Source: Pseudomonadota bacterium (GTDB lineage Bacteria; Pseudomonadota; Gammaproteobacteria; Xanthomonadales; Xanthomonadaceae). Taken from it: a stretch of 64,000 nt of DNA. The notes beneath the pieces are model-generated. The model did not search any database and was not told the origin of the DNA. It saw only the letters and a program-made list of their open reading frames with translations. The DNA is taken from the NCBI GenBank assembly GCA_018240435.1, contig JAFEFT010000017.1, positions 1-64,000 on the forward strand, written 5' to 3'. The position numbers and the translations under genes are program-made. Below are positions 1 through 9,811 of this stretch, piece by piece (the stretch's first letter is position 1; the number at the start of each line of letters is the position of its first letter).

Positions 1-133
1 CGTGAATCGTGAGTCGTGAATCGGGAATCGTGAATCGGGAATCGTGAATCGGGAATCGTGAATCGGGAATCGTGAATCGGGAATCGTGAATCGGGAATCG
101 TGAATCGGGAATCGTGAATCGGGAATCGTGAAA
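1..133. repeat. Heptanucleotide tandem array (alternating cgtgaat/cgggaat)
   Basis: About 19 consecutive 7-bp units, mostly alternating cgtgaat and cgggaat (effective period 14). The array begins at or before the window edge and ends about 40 bp before the argG start. Arrays with other units but the same 7-bp period lie at 22278-22327 and 35874-35929. There is no coding capacity of note. Confidence 0.95.
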
Positions 134-175
134 GCGACTGCATAACGCATTCGACAACCTACAGAGGAACTTGCA

Positions 176-1453
176 GTGACTACCGCTTCTTCGATTGCCG
201 ATACCCGATCTCCGAATCCCGGTTCCATCGTGCTGGCCTTTTCCGGCGGGCTCGATACGAGTTTCTGCGTGCCGTGGCTGATCGAACGTGGCTGGCAGGT
301 GCATACCGTGTTCGCCGACACCGGCGGCGTGGATGCGGCGGAGCGTGCGTGGATCGAGGCGCGGGCGCTCGAGCTGGGTGCCGTCTCGCACTTCACCATC
401 GATGGCGGGCCGGCGCTGTGGCGCGATTTCGTGGTGCCCTTCGTGATGGCCGGCGAAGGCTATCAGGGCCAGTACCCGCTGCTGGTGTCGGATCGCTATC
501 TGATCGTCGCCGCCGTGTTGGCGCGTTGTGACGAACTGGGCACATGTGCCATCGCCCACGGCTGCACCGGCATGGGCAACGATCAGGTGCGCTTCGACTT
601 GACCGTGAAGGCGCTGGGCGACTACGCGATCGTCGCGCCGATCCGCGAAATCCAGAAGCAGCACACGCACACGCGTGCGTACGAACAGCACTATCTCGAA
701 GCGAGAGGTTTCGCGATTCGCGCCAAACAACAGGCTTACACCATCAACGAAAACCTGCTCGGGGTGACGATGTCCGGCGGCGAGATCGACCAGTGGCAGG
801 CGCCGGGCGAGGGCGCGCGCGGCTGGTGTGCGCCGCGCACACGATGGCCGCAAGATGCGCTGCGCGTGCGCATCGGTTTCGAGCGCGGCGAGGCGATAAC
901 GATCGATGGCGAGCGCATCGACGGCCATCGGCTGCTGGCGAAGCTCAACGCGCTGTTCGCACCCTACGGCGTCGGTCGCGGCCTGTACACCGGTGACACC
1001 ACGATCGGACTCAAGGGCCGCATCGTGTTCGAGGCGCCGGGCCTGGTCGCGCTGTTGGCCGCGCATCGCGCGCTCGAAGAAGCCGTGCTGAGCAAGGCGC
1101 AGAACCGCGGCAAGCCGGCGGTGGCCCGGCAGTGGGTCGAACTGGTCTACGAAGGCCTGTTCCACGATCCGCTCAAGGCCGACCTCGAAGCTTTCCTGCG
1201 CTCGTCGCAGCGCTGCGTGACGGGAACGGTGACGCTGGAAACGCACGGCGGCAACGTCCACGCTGTCGCCGTCGAGTCGCCGCACATCCTGCAGGCGAAG
1301 GATGCGACCTATGCGCAGTCGGCGGATTGGGGCGTGGCGGAAGCGGAAGGTTTCATCCGCTTGTACGGAATGAGTTCGACGTTGTGGGCGCAGGTGAATC
1401 GGGAGGACAGGGAGCGAGGCGACGAAAGCAGAACAATAGATCCGCGTTCCTGA
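176..1453 (+). CDS. argG: Argininosuccinate synthase
   Basis: Joins citrulline and aspartate with ATP to form argininosuccinate, the penultimate step of arginine synthesis, in the cytosol. The N-terminal PP-loop is AFSGGLDTS at residues 21-29, and the ATP/citrulline-binding core ([30 protein letters not shown]) is intact. The sequence closely follows the Xanthomonas ArgG type. The GTG at 176 is preceded by AGAGGA at 163-168. At 425 residues it is about 25 longer than usual: a 16-residue polar tail follows the normal end (TLWAQVNR) and there is a short N-terminal extension. First gene of the arginine cluster here; in Xanthomonas an acetylornithine transcarbamylase gene is a neighbour, and it would lie outside this window. 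Confidence 0.95.
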   Translation: MTTASSIADTRSPNPGSIVLAFSGGLDTSFCVPWLIERGWQVHTVFADTGGVDAAERAWIEARALELGAVSHFTIDGGPALWRDFVVPFVMAGEGYQGQYPLLVSDRYLIVAAVLARCDELGTCAIAHGCTGMGNDQVRFDLTVKALGDYAIVAPIREIQKQHTHTRAYEQHYLEARGFAIRAKQQAYTINENLLGVTMSGGEIDQWQAPGEGARGWCAPRTRWPQDALRVRIGFERGEAITIDGERIDGHRLLAKLNALFAPYGVGRGLYTGDTTIGLKGRIVFEAPGLVALLAAHRALEEAVLSKAQNRGKPAVARQWVELVYEGLFHDPLKADLEAFLRSSQRCVTGTVTLETHGGNVHAVAVESPHILQAKDATYAQSADWGVAEAEGFIRLYGMSSTLWAQVNREDRERGDESRTIDPRS

Positions 1454-1519
1454 TTTCAAGTCCCGAATCACGAATCCAGATAGCGGACTTTCGACTTCCG
1501 ATTACGCTTGACTGCTATT

Positions 1520-1607
1520 CCTTCCCCCGCATGCGGGGGAAGGTCAGGATGGGGGCGTCGTGCAGAGATGGCCCCCACCCCAACCCTTCCCCGCAAGCGG
1601 GGGAGGG
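1520..1607. repeat. Inverted pair of GC-rich palindromic elements (REP/BIME-like)
   Basis: A perfect 24-bp palindrome (ccttcccccgca and its complement, 1520-1543) is followed after about 40 bp by a near-identical inverted palindrome at 1584-1607, with shared flanks (ggatgggggc / gcccccaccc) pointing at each other. This is the layout of a bacterial interspersed mosaic element. It fills the argG-argE' gap and could act as an mRNA-stabilising or terminator-like hairpin. Confidence 0.8.
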
Positions 1608-1654
1608 AGCCGATTCCCGTCTCCCCTCCCGCCTCCCGCCTCCCGACGATCCTC

Positions 1655-2740
1655 ATGCTCGACTCCGTCCTTTCCCACCTCGAACGTCTGGTCGCCTTCG
1701 ACACCCGCAATCCGCCGCGGCGGATCGATGTCGGCGGCATCTTCGATTACCTGCGGGCGCAGTTGGCGGGCTTCGCCATCGAAGTGACCGACCACGGCGC
1801 CGGCGCGGTGTCGCTGTGGGCGGTGCGTGGCGCGCCGAAACGGGTGTTCAACGTGCATCTGGACACGGTTCCCGATTCGCCCGGATGGACGGGCGATCCG
1901 TTCGCGCTGCGGGTCGAAGGCGGCCGCGCGACGGGGCTGGGTGCTTGCGACATCAAGGGCGCGGCGGCCTGTTTGCTCGCTGCGGCACAAGGCACGCAAG
2001 GCGATGCGGCATTGCTGTTCAGCAGCGATGAGGAGGCGAATGATCCGCGCTGCATCCGCGCGTTTCTCGACCGCGAGCATGGCTGCACCCAGGTGATCGT
2101 CGCCGAGCCGACGCGCTGCGAAGCGGTGCTCGCCCATCGCGGCATCAGTTCGGTGCAGATGCGGTTCGCCGGCCGGGCCGGGCATGCGGCCAGCGCCGAT
2201 GCGATCGCGGCCAGCGCCGTGCATCAGGCCGTGCGCTGGGGTGGCCGGGCGCTCGATTTCGTCGCCGCGCGGGCGGATGACTCGTTTGCGGGGCTGGACG
2301 GATTGCGCTTCAACATCGGCCGTATCGAAGGCGGCATCAAGGCCAACGTGATTGCGCCGTCGGCGCAACTTCGATTCGGCTTCCGGCCGCTGCCTTCGCA
2401 CGAGGTCGACGCGTTGCACGCGACGCTGCGTGGCTTCGCCGACGCCTCGGCGCTGGCCGACTACGAGGAAACCTTCCGCGGCCCGTCGCTGCCTGCCGGT
2501 GCGCCCGAGCAAGCGCGTGCGCGTCACGCGCAGGCGCGAACGCTCGCCGACGAGCTGCGCCTGCCGGTCGGTGCCGCCGTCGATTTCTGGACGGAAGCGG
2601 CGCTGTTCTCGCAGGCCGGCCTGACCGCCATCGTCTACGGCCCGGGCGACATCGCCCAGGCGCACGCCGCCGACGAATGGGTCGCGTTGTCGCAGTTGCA
2701 AGCTGCCGCCACCACCTACCGCCGATTGCTGGAGCGCTGA
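1655..2740 (+). CDS. argE: ArgE-like M20 deacetylase, probable N-acetylcitrulline deacetylase
   Basis: A 361-residue M20 metallopeptidase-fold enzyme. Metal and catalytic residues are visible: HLD at 68-70, D99, the E126-E127 pair and E151 (EPTRC). In Xanthomonas the ArgE homologue of this cluster removes acetyl from N-acetylcitrulline, because the transcarbamylase there uses acetylornithine. That specificity is inferred here from cluster context and similarity and is not proved by a residue I can point to; plain acetylornithine deacetylase is the alternative. I chose ATG 1655 because the open frame upstream runs through the palindromic repeat; the resulting length fits the family. Confidence 0.88.
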   Translation: MLDSVLSHLERLVAFDTRNPPRRIDVGGIFDYLRAQLAGFAIEVTDHGAGAVSLWAVRGAPKRVFNVHLDTVPDSPGWTGDPFALRVEGGRATGLGACDIKGAAACLLAAAQGTQGDAALLFSSDEEANDPRCIRAFLDREHGCTQVIVAEPTRCEAVLAHRGISSVQMRFAGRAGHAASADAIAASAVHQAVRWGGRALDFVAARADDSFAGLDGLRFNIGRIEGGIKANVIAPSAQLRFGFRPLPSHEVDALHATLRGFADASALADYEETFRGPSLPAGAPEQARARHAQARTLADELRLPVGAAVDFWTEAALFSQAGLTAIVYGPGDIAQAHAADEWVALSQLQAAATTYRRLLER

Positions 2741-2823
2741 CATGCCCCTTGCCGTCGTCGAAACCTGCGCCGCCGTTTCGCGGAGGTCACCTCCGCCCAC
2801 TTCCCGTTGAGCTGCACCTGACC

Positions 2824-4158
2824 ATGAGCGAAATGCGTTCCACCATCGTCCGCCTGCTGTCCAACATGGCCAGCGCCAAGGAGATCGGCCTGTATCTGAA
2901 GCGGTTCTCGCGCGTCGATGCGGCGCGCTTTGCCGTGGTCAAGATCGGCGGCGCGGTGCTGCGCGACGATCTGGATGCGCTGGTGTCGTCGCTGTCCTTT
3001 CTGCAACAGGTCGGCTTGACGCCGATCGTGCTGCACGGTGCCGGGCCGCAGCTCGATGCCCAATGCGCTGCCGCCGGCATCGTCAAGCAGGCCGTCGACG
3101 GCCTGCGCGTGACCACGTCGGAAACGCTCGCGGTCGTGCGCCGCGTGTTCGCACAGGAGAACCTGCGCCTGGTCGAAGCCCTGCACGGTGCCGGCGTGCG
3201 CGCCAGCGCGGTGTTGTCCGGCGTGTTTGAATGCGACTTCCTCGATCAGGACAAATACCAACTCGTCGGCAAGGTGCGGCGTGTGCACACCGAATCCCTG
3301 CGTGCGGCGATCGCGGCCGGCTCGATCCCGGTGATCGCTTCGCTGGGCGAAACCGCCGGCGGGCAGATCCTCAACGTCAACGCCGACTGGGCGGCGAACG
3401 AGCTGGTCAAGGAGTTGCAACCGTACAAGATCGTTTTCCTCACCGGCAGCGGCGGCCTGCTTGACGGCCAGGGGCGGGTGATCGAATCGATCAATCTCGG
3501 CAGCGAATACGAGGCACTGATGCGGGCGCCGTGGCTGCATTCGGGCATGCGCGTGAAGATCGAGCAGATCCACGACCTGCTGATGCAGTTGCCGCCGTCG
3601 TCGTCGGTGTCGATCACCCGGCCCGACGAACTGGCCAAGGAATTGTTCACCCATCGCGGTTCGGGCACGCTGGTGCGCCGTGGCGAGCGCATCACCATGC
3701 ACTGCGGCTGGGATACGCTCGATCGCGAGCAGCTGCGGGTGCTGATCGAGTCGGGTTTCGGCCGTCGCCTCGCCGCGGATTATTTCGAGCGGACGCAGCC
3801 GTGGCGGGTGTTCGTCAGCGAGCATCGCCGCGCGGCGCTGGTATTGACCGAGGAAACCTTCACCGATGGCGAACGGGTGCCGCATCTGGACAAGTTTGCG
3901 GTGGCCAACGATGCCCAGGGCGAAGGCTTGGGTCGTGCCGCCTGGCAGGCGATGCGCGAGCGCGTGCCGAAACTGTTCTGGCGTTCGCGGCGCGACAATC
4001 CGGTCAACGAGTTTTACCTGACGCAGGCCGATGGCTGCATCAAGGGCGAGCGCTGGAATGTGTATTGGTACGGTTTGGAAACGTATTCGGCGATCGCCGA
4101 AGCGGTGGACCATTGCCGGGCGCGCCCGGCCACACTGAAGGAGCATGCGCATGGCTGA
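2824..4158 (+). CDS. argB: Bifunctional N-acetylglutamate synthase/kinase
   Basis: A 444-residue fusion: an amino-acid kinase domain (K40-[11 protein letters not shown] near 69-76; [11 protein letters not shown]) followed by a GNAT-like acetyltransferase domain from about residue 290 ([21 protein letters not shown]). It should make N-acetylglutamate and phosphorylate it, the first two steps of arginine synthesis. This NAGS-K architecture is the one characterised in Xanthomonas and resembles mitochondrial NAGS/NAGK. ATG 2824 was chosen because it gives the family length and the upstream frame is not conserved. The gene follows argE' by 83 bp and overlaps the next gene by 8 bp. Such enzymes are usually inhibited by arginine. 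Confidence 0.93.
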   Translation: MSEMRSTIVRLLSNMASAKEIGLYLKRFSRVDAARFAVVKIGGAVLRDDLDALVSSLSFLQQVGLTPIVLHGAGPQLDAQCAAAGIVKQAVDGLRVTTSETLAVVRRVFAQENLRLVEALHGAGVRASAVLSGVFECDFLDQDKYQLVGKVRRVHTESLRAAIAAGSIPVIASLGETAGGQILNVNADWAANELVKELQPYKIVFLTGSGGLLDGQGRVIESINLGSEYEALMRAPWLHSGMRVKIEQIHDLLMQLPPSSSVSITRPDELAKELFTHRGSGTLVRRGERITMHCGWDTLDREQLRVLIESGFGRRLAADYFERTQPWRVFVSEHRRAALVLTEETFTDGERVPHLDKFAVANDAQGEGLGRAAWQAMRERVPKLFWRSRRDNPVNEFYLTQADGCIKGERWNVYWYGLETYSAIAEAVDHCRARPATLKEHAHG

Positions 4159-4762
4159 CGAGAACACGCAGTGGCTGCAACCGGTGACGCTCGCCGGCGA
4201 GCACGTCCGCCTCGAACCGCTCGATCAGGCGCATGTGCCGGCGCTGATCGCGGCGGCGAGTGACGGCGAGCTGTGGAGGCTCTGGTGCGCCCATGTGCCG
4301 TCACCGCAGACGATAGCGACCTGGGTCGCCACCGCCTGCGCCGATCGCGATGCGGGCCTGGCGCTGCCGTTCGTGGTGCGCGACGGCAACGGCGAGGTCG
4401 TCGGCTGCACGCGCTATTGCCATGCCGATGCCGGCAACCGTCGCCTCGAAATCGGCTACACCTGGTATGCCGCACGGGTGCAACGCAGCGGTCTGAACAC
4501 GCAGGCGAAGTGGCTGTTGCTGCGCCATGCCTTCGAGTCGCTGCACAGCATCGCGGTGGAGTTTCGCACGCACTGGCTCAACCACCGCTCGCGCGCCGCG
4601 ATCGCGCGGCTGGGCGCGAAGCAGGACGGTGTGCTGCGCAATCATCGCATCATGCCCGACGGCAGCTATCGCGATACCGTGGTGTTCTCGATCATCGCCA
4701 GCGAATGGCCTGGCGTGGATCGGCATTTGCGATTTTTGATCGAGCGGGGAGGGCGGTCGTGA
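4151..4762 (+). CDS. GNAT family N-acetyltransferase (RimJ/RimL-like) in the arg operon
   Basis: A 203-residue acetyltransferase of the RimJ/RimL type (LRLEPLD-like N-terminus, central strand [22 protein letters not shown], then [21 protein letters not shown]). The substrate is unknown. Two ATGs are available, at 4145 and 4151; AAGGAG at 4138-4143 leaves 1 nt before the first and 7 nt before the second, so 4151 is preferred. It overlaps argB by 8 bp and argC by 4 bp (GTGA), so it is translationally coupled inside the arginine operon. It is not one of the required arginine enzymes, and a role in protein or metabolite acetylation is inference. Confidence 0.85.
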   Translation: MADENTQWLQPVTLAGEHVRLEPLDQAHVPALIAAASDGELWRLWCAHVPSPQTIATWVATACADRDAGLALPFVVRDGNGEVVGCTRYCHADAGNRRLEIGYTWYAARVQRSGLNTQAKWLLLRHAFESLHSIAVEFRTHWLNHRSRAAIARLGAKQDGVLRNHRIMPDGSYRDTVVFSIIASEWPGVDRHLRFLIERGGRS

Positions 4763-5736
4763 CGGTGCCGATCGGCATCGTCGGCGGCCGTGGCCACACC
4801 GGTGCCGAGTTGATCCGTTTGCTCGCCGGGCATCCGCATTTTCAGATCGCCTATGTGTCGTCGCGTGAACTGGCCGGCCAGCGCGTGCGCGATCATGTGC
4901 ACGAATACGCAGGCACGGTCGCGTACAGCGCGCCATCGCATGACGACTTGCCGACGCTGGATGCCGATGCGGTGGTGCTGGCCCTGCCCAACGACAAGGC
5001 CGGGCTCTGCGTCGCCGCGTTCGATGCCGCCGGCGTCGATCCGGTCATCGTCGATCTGTCGGCCGATCATCGTTTCGATGCGAGTTGGCATTACGGCTTG
5101 CCGGAGCTCACCCGCGCGCAGGCCAGCGGACAGCGACGGATCGCCAATCCCGGCTGCTACGCCACCGCCATGCAACTGGCGATCGCGCCGATGCGCGACG
5201 TGCTCGACGGGCCGGTGCAGTGTTTTGGCGTATCCGGCTACAGCGGTGCCGGGACGACGCCGTCGGACAAGAACGATGCGGCCGCGCTGCGCGACAATCT
5301 GATGCCCTATGCGCTCACCGGCCATGTGCACGAGCGCGAAGTCGCGCGTCGCCTGGGCTGTCCGGTCGAGTTCATGCCGCACGTCGCGCCGCATTGTCGT
5401 GGCCTGACGATCACCGCCAACCTGCATCTGTCGCGGGCATTCACGCTCGACGAGGTGCGCGCGCGCTACCGAGAACGCTACGCCGGCGAGCCGCTGGTGC
5501 GCGTGGTCGACGCAGCGCCGTGGGTCAGCCGCATCGCCGGCGCGCAGCATGTCGAGATCGGCGGCTTCGCGCTGGCGGCCGATGGCCGCCGCCTCGTCGT
5601 CGTTGCGACCCTCGACAACCTGCTCAAGGGTGCGGCGACGCAGGCGGTGCAGAATCTCAACCTCGCGTTCGGGTTCGCCGAGTTCGCGGGAATCCCGCTT
5701 CCAGCGTATCCCCCTGTGGGCGATGGGTCGGGGTGA
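4759..5736 (+). CDS. argC: N-acetyl-gamma-glutamyl-phosphate reductase
   Basis: Reduces N-acetylglutamyl phosphate to the semialdehyde with NADPH, third step of arginine synthesis. The nucleotide-binding start is [14 protein letters not shown], the catalytic cysteine is C133 in NPGCYAT, and GVSGYSGAG follows. 325 residues, normal for the family. The GTG at 4759 overlaps the stop of the preceding acetyltransferase gene (GTGA), so translation is probably coupled. A palindromic repeat separates it from argH. Confidence 0.94.
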   Translation: MTVPIGIVGGRGHTGAELIRLLAGHPHFQIAYVSSRELAGQRVRDHVHEYAGTVAYSAPSHDDLPTLDADAVVLALPNDKAGLCVAAFDAAGVDPVIVDLSADHRFDASWHYGLPELTRAQASGQRRIANPGCYATAMQLAIAPMRDVLDGPVQCFGVSGYSGAGTTPSDKNDAAALRDNLMPYALTGHVHEREVARRLGCPVEFMPHVAPHCRGLTITANLHLSRAFTLDEVRARYRERYAGEPLVRVVDAAPWVSRIAGAQHVEIGGFALAADGRRLVVVATLDNLLKGAATQAVQNLNLAFGFAEFAGIPLPAYPPVGDGSG

Positions 5737-5767
5737 GGCAATACGCCGTCCGTCGACCCGCCGTCTT

Positions 5768-5814
5768 CCCTCATCCGCCCCTGTCGGGGCACCTTCTCCC
5801 GAACGGAGAAGGGC
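5768..5814. repeat. Two-hairpin intergenic repeat (ctcatcc/cttctccc family)
   Basis: Reads ccctcatccg, then hairpin gcccc-TGTC-ggggc, then hairpin ccttctccc-GAA-cggagaagg. The same composite module occurs, with an inverted partner, at 37842-38022 in another operon. It sits between argC and argH, within an apparently single transcription unit. Confidence 0.8.
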
Positions 5815-5830
5815 CGCTTGGCTTCAGCCC

Positions 5831-7171
5831 ATGACCCATGTTCTCTGGCAAAAATCCGATACCACCGTCGATGCGCGGATCATGCGCTTTCTTGCCGGCG
5901 ACGACGTGCTGCTCGATCGCGAATTTTTCACCTGCGACATCCGCGCCAGCATTGCGCATGTGGAGGGTTTGCAGCGCATCGGTCTGCTCTCGGCGGACGA
6001 ATCGACGGCGCTGGTGCGCGAGCTTGCGCAGCTTGGCGCGGATTTTGCCAGCGGCGAATTCGTACTCGATGCGCGATTCGAAGATGGCCATTCGGCGATC
6101 GAGGCGCGCCTGAGCGAGCGCCTGGGCGAGACCGGGCGCAAGGTCCACGCCGGGCGCAGCCGCAACGACCAGATCCTCGTCGCCACCCGGCTGTGGCTGA
6201 AAGATCGCCTGCGCGAGCTCGAAGCGCTGTGCGCACGCTCGGCGCAGGTGTGTCTGGATCGCGCCGATTGCGAATCGCTGCCGATGCCCGGCTACACGCA
6301 TCTGCAGCGTGCCGTGGTGTCGTCGAGCGCGATGTGGCTGGCCGGCTTCGCCGAAGCCTTCATCGATGATGCCGTACGCGCGCGCGATACCTGCGCGTGG
6401 ATCGACGCCAATCCGCTCGGCACCGCCGCCGGTTACGGCGTCAACCTGCCGCTCGATCGCCAGTACACGACGCAGGCGCTGGGCTTTGCGCGGATGCAGC
6501 TCTCGCCGATCTACGCCCAGCTCTCGCGCGGCAAATTCGAGATCGCCGCGCTCGACGCGCTCGCCTCGGCGACCCTCGACCTGCGCCGACTGGCCTGGGA
6601 TCTGTCGCTGTTCACCACCGCCGAATTCGGTTTCGTCGCACTGCCGAATCAATACACCACCGGCAGCTCGATCATGCCCAACAAGCGCAACCCGGACGTG
6701 GTCGAGCTGCTGCGCGCCAGCCACGCCAGCGTTGCCGCGGCGCGCACGCAGATCGAATCGCTGCTGTCGCTGCCCAGCGGCTATCAGCGCGATCTGCAAT
6801 TTTCCAAGGGCGGCCTCGTGCATGGATTCCGCTGCGGATTGGGCGCGCTGGCGCTGCTGCCTGACTTGTTGGCGACGCTGCAGTGGAACGCACCGTGCAT
6901 GCGCGCGGCGATCGAGCCGGGCATGTACGCCACCGATCACGCCATTGAGCTGGCGCGTGCCGGCACCCCGTTCCGCGACGCCTACCGCATCGCCGCCGTC
7001 GATCCCTTGGCGGCGGCCGGTGCGGACCCGGAGGCGAGCCTGGCGGCGCGGGTCTCGCCCGGGGCTGCCGCCGCTGCCTGCGTGCAGGCGCTGCGCGAAC
7101 GGCTGCTGGCGCTGGCGCCGGCAGAGGCGAGCGTCGACGGTGCCGATCCGGCGGCGCGCCAGCCGCGCTGA
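5831..7171 (+). CDS. argH: Argininosuccinate lyase
   Basis: Splits argininosuccinate into arginine and fumarate, the last step of the pathway. Member of the aspartase/fumarase superfamily, with the signature [12 protein letters not shown] starting at residue 278, plus HAGRSRNDQ near 107 and [10 protein letters not shown]. 446 residues. ATG 5831 was chosen because the upstream frame runs through the intergenic repeat. It is the last gene of the cluster and is convergent with the histidine kinase gene; the 213 bp between them show no gene. In Pseudomonas, argH also lies next to the AlgZ kinase gene. Confidence 0.95.
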   Translation: MTHVLWQKSDTTVDARIMRFLAGDDVLLDREFFTCDIRASIAHVEGLQRIGLLSADESTALVRELAQLGADFASGEFVLDARFEDGHSAIEARLSERLGETGRKVHAGRSRNDQILVATRLWLKDRLRELEALCARSAQVCLDRADCESLPMPGYTHLQRAVVSSSAMWLAGFAEAFIDDAVRARDTCAWIDANPLGTAAGYGVNLPLDRQYTTQALGFARMQLSPIYAQLSRGKFEIAALDALASATLDLRRLAWDLSLFTTAEFGFVALPNQYTTGSSIMPNKRNPDVVELLRASHASVAAARTQIESLLSLPSGYQRDLQFSKGGLVHGFRCGLGALALLPDLLATLQWNAPCMRAAIEPGMYATDHAIELARAGTPFRDAYRIAAVDPLAAAGADPEASLAARVSPGAAAAACVQALRERLLALAPAEASVDGADPAARQPR

Positions 7172-7384
7172 GACGCCATGCGTTCTTTCAGCTCGGTTTT
7201 TTCCTCGCAGGCTCCGACTGCGACAGGCGGGGGGGGCTGTCGATGCCAGGTGGCAGCGAGTCGTATGCATCGATGGCGCGGCCGCAGCGGTCGAACCCGG
7301 CCCCGGCCCGGTCTTGCCGGTCGCACCGTCGCGAAGGCCGACGCGTGTCGTTGCGGGCGGCGCATCCGCGCGCCGTTGCGGCAC

Positions 7385-8428
7385 TCACCGCGGCAGCGTC
7401 GGCACCTTCAGCATGGCGACGTAATGGCCATCTTCCACGCGGGTTTGCAGCAGGTCGCGCTGCAGTGGATCGAGGGCACGCACGCGCTCGCGCACCGCGG
7501 CCAGGCCGACGCGATGACCGCCGGACGCCCGCGCACCGGGCGGCGGCAGGCCGTTGCGGACGGTGATGGTCAGTTGGCGGGGCTCGGCGGCGATGCGGAT
7601 CTCCACCCATCCGCCCGCCGGCGAGGGTTCGATGCCGTGGCGGATGGCGTTCTCCACCAGCGGCTGGATCGACAATGCCGGAATCATCGCCGGAGGCAGT
7701 TCGTCGGCCACGTCCCAGTGCAGGCGCAGGCGGTCGCCGAAGCGCAACGATTCGATCTCCAGATAGCGCCGCGCCAGCGACAGCTCCTCGGCCAGCGGGA
7801 TGATGCGCGGGCCGGCGAGGGCGGCGCGGAACAGGTCGGCCAGATCCAGCAGCACCCGTTCGGCTTCACCGGGGCGGGCGTGGATGAGCGCCGCGCCGGT
7901 ATTGAGCGTATTGAACAGGAAATGCGGCTGGATGCGCGCCTGCAGGGCTTCCAGTTCGGCTTGCTTGGCCTGCACGGCCAGTTGCCGGGCCTGCCAGTAG
8001 TTCTGGAAGGCGGCCAGCCCGAACAGGCCGACGGTCAGCGCCAGCCCGGTCAGGCGCAGGATGAAGATCGGGTCGGTGCGCTCCGGATGCGGCTGCCCGG
8101 TGTTGAGCACGTAGCCGGCGGCGGCGCCGACCAGCCAGGTATTGGCCAGCACCAGCGCCAACGCCAGCCACGCGATGCTCAGCGGCCGCCAGCGCGCCAG
8201 CATGCCGCGCAACAAGTAGAGTTCGCCGACGCTGAGCAGGGCGATCCACTGGATGAGCAGCGAGGCCAGCCCGAAATAGACCCAGCGATCGCCGCCGGCG
8301 TAAGGCGTGAGCGCCAGCACCAGCGCCAGCCCTTCGCCGGCCAGCAGCACCGAAAACAGCGCCGGCGCCTGCCAGAGGGCATCGAGCGGCTGCGGCGCCG
8401 AAGTGCGGTGCGTGGTCGCGGTGGTCAT
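7385..8428 (-). CDS. algZ: AlgZ/FimS-type membrane sensor histidine kinase
   Basis: A 347-residue kinase of the LytS-like class: four to six hydrophobic segments in residues 20-145, H-box QPHFLFN with H169, N-box LVENAIRHG with N260, and a G-box-like VGLAAVRERV. In Pseudomonas AlgZ (FimS) lies beside argH and, with AlgR, controls the minor pilin operon. Here it sits between argH and that operon and is divergent from the pilins, which supports the assignment. No AlgR-like LytTR regulator gene is adjacent, unlike the usual algZR pair. I chose the ATG at 8428; an open frame continues upstream, but its extra residues look like non-coding sequence. Confidence 0.8.
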   Translation of the reverse strand: MTTATTHRTSAPQPLDALWQAPALFSVLLAGEGLALVLALTPYAGGDRWVYFGLASLLIQWIALLSVGELYLLRGMLARWRPLSIAWLALALVLANTWLVGAAAGYVLNTGQPHPERTDPIFILRLTGLALTVGLFGLAAFQNYWQARQLAVQAKQAELEALQARIQPHFLFNTLNTGAALIHARPGEAERVLLDLADLFRAALAGPRIIPLAEELSLARRYLEIESLRFGDRLRLHWDVADELPPAMIPALSIQPLVENAIRHGIEPSPAGGWVEIRIAAEPRQLTITVRNGLPPPGARASGGHRVGLAAVRERVRALDPLQRDLLQTRVEDGHYVAMLKVPTLPR

Positions 8429-8670
8429 GGCGGCGATGATGCGCCGGCGACGAGCGCTGATGCCAGTTCCGGGCGCCATGCGTTCGGCTGGCACGGTGGC
8501 GGTGCGGCCGCACACTGGCGCGAGGCGGGGCGGCGCGCAATACTGCCGGCGGGGAACCCGGGGAGCGGGCGGCTTGGCCGCACATGCCCCCGATTGCCTC
8601 CGCTGGTCGGTCGGCGCTTGCCTGTCCGCCGGCTCCATCCTTAATGTCGCCTCAGTCGGGGAGGACCGCC

Positions 8671-9333
8671 GTGTCGTCGTATCCAATCCATCGCGCATCG
8701 CACGCGTCGCCCGGCCGCAAGGCCCAGGGCGGTTTCACCCTCATCGAGCTGATGATCACGGTGCTGGTCGGCCTCGTGCTGCTGACTCTGGCCGTGCCCA
8801 GTTTCGATGCCGCCATGGTTTCCGGCCGTATCAATGGCCAGGCCAACGAGCTGGTCGCCACCTTGCAACTGGCGCGTGCCGAGGCCATCCGCCGCAACGT
8901 GCGGGTGGTGGTGTGCCCGAGCGTCAACGGCACCAGCTGCGCTGCCGCCACTGCCAACTGGAACGGCTGGGTCGCGTTCGTCGATGACGGCGGCTACAGC
9001 CACAACTGGGCCGCGGGCGTGGCCGCCAATGCCAACAACGGCACCGTCGACGCCAACGAAACCATCCTGCGCAGCGGCCTGGTGCCGAGCAATGTCACCG
9101 TCACCACCAGCAGCAACATCTCCGGTAATGCCGGCGGCGCGGTCATCTTCAATTCCGACGGGCTGGCGCGCACCAATGCCGGCTTGCTGCTCAGCGGCCG
9201 CATCGGCGTCTGCGTCGCCACCGTGCATCCGCCCGAGAACGCCCGCAACGTGATGATCAATTCCGGCGGCCGCATCGCGGTCGAGCGCGCGGTCAATGCG
9301 ACCTGCGCCGCGCCGGGCAACGCCAGTTCCTGA
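8671..9333 (+). CDS. fimT: Minor pseudopilin FimT/FimU (GspH family)
   Basis: Type IV pilus minor pilin of 220 residues with a prepilin peptidase site AQGG|FTLIELM (Glu at +5), one hydrophobic helix and a GspH-like globular domain. The GTG at 8671 is preceded by GGGGAGGA at 8658-8665. The leader of about 21 residues is longer than in major pilins. First gene of a six-gene minor pilin operon. It should join the tip complex that primes pilus assembly at the inner membrane. It is divergent from the AlgZ-like kinase gene, and the 242-bp gap between them must hold the operon promoter. Confidence 0.88.
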   Translation: MSSYPIHRASHASPGRKAQGGFTLIELMITVLVGLVLLTLAVPSFDAAMVSGRINGQANELVATLQLARAEAIRRNVRVVVCPSVNGTSCAAATANWNGWVAFVDDGGYSHNWAAGVAANANNGTVDANETILRSGLVPSNVTVTTSSNISGNAGGAVIFNSDGLARTNAGLLLSGRIGVCVATVHPPENARNVMINSGGRIAVERAVNATCAAPGNASS

Positions 9334-9352
9334 TGCCGAGCCCAGACCAATC

Positions 9353-9811
9353 ATGAACACCATCCGCTCGCAAGCCCTTTCCCCACCGGCGCGACAGCGC
9401 GGCATGAGCCTGATCGAAGTGCTGATCGCCGTGCTGATCCTCGGCATCGGCGTGCTCGGCATCGCCGCCATGCAGGCCTCGGCCATGCGCAACAGCCAGA
9501 GTTCGATGCAGCAAAGCCAGGCGGTGATCGCCGCCAATGGCCTGATGGATGCGATCCGCGCCAATCCCAATGGCGTGTATGCCCTGACCATGTCCACGCC
9601 ACCCAATTGCCCGGTGCCGACCGCCGCCGCGTCGGTGGCGAGCAAGGATCTGCACGACTGGATCGCCAGCCTGCAGGCGGGCATCGGGCCCAATGCCTGT
9701 GGCTCGGTGGCCTGCAATGGCGGCAACTGCACCGTCACCGTGCGCTGGAGCGAAACCGCCGACCCGACCCAGCCGACCCGGACCATCACCATGCAGAGTC
9801 GCCTGCTATGA
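9353..9811 (+). CDS. pilV: Type IV pilus minor pilin PilV
   Basis: A 152-residue prepilin with cleavage site RQRG|MSLIEVLIAVLILGIG and Glu at +5, followed by the typical PilV segment (LGIAAMQASAMRNSQ, then LMDAIRANP). It is a component of the PilVWX-Y1-E tip complex. It starts 19 bp after fimT. Its stop overlaps the pilW start by 4 bp (ATGA), so the two are probably translated at matched levels. Confidence 0.9.
   Translation: MNTIRSQALSPPARQRGMSLIEVLIAVLILGIGVLGIAAMQASAMRNSQSSMQQSQAVIAANGLMDAIRANPNGVYALTMSTPPNCPVPTAAASVASKDLHDWIASLQAGIGPNACGSVACNGGNCTVTVRWSETADPTQPTRTITMQSRLL

Noticed and set aside
1..133. Possible CRISPR array
   Set aside because: Contiguous 7-bp units without unique spacers; no cas genes in the window. 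The 90-bp repeats at 35484-35873 likewise lack a repeat-spacer pattern.
1381..1453. Frameshift or repeat invasion creating the argG C-terminal tail
   Set aside because: The tail follows the normal family end directly and includes gtgaatcggg, which resembles the upstream heptamer unit, but those codons encode the conserved VNR. A simple loss of the stop codon explains it, and I cannot show more.
7195..7235. Hairpin tcgcag…ctgcga near a T-run as a terminator between argH and the kinase gene
   Set aside because: The T-run precedes the hairpin on the plus strand and no T-run follows it on either strand, so it does not fit an intrinsic terminator.
7172..7384. Remnant of an algR-like regulator between argH and the kinase gene
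   Set aside because: Only 213 bp; no receiver or LytTR motif in any frame.
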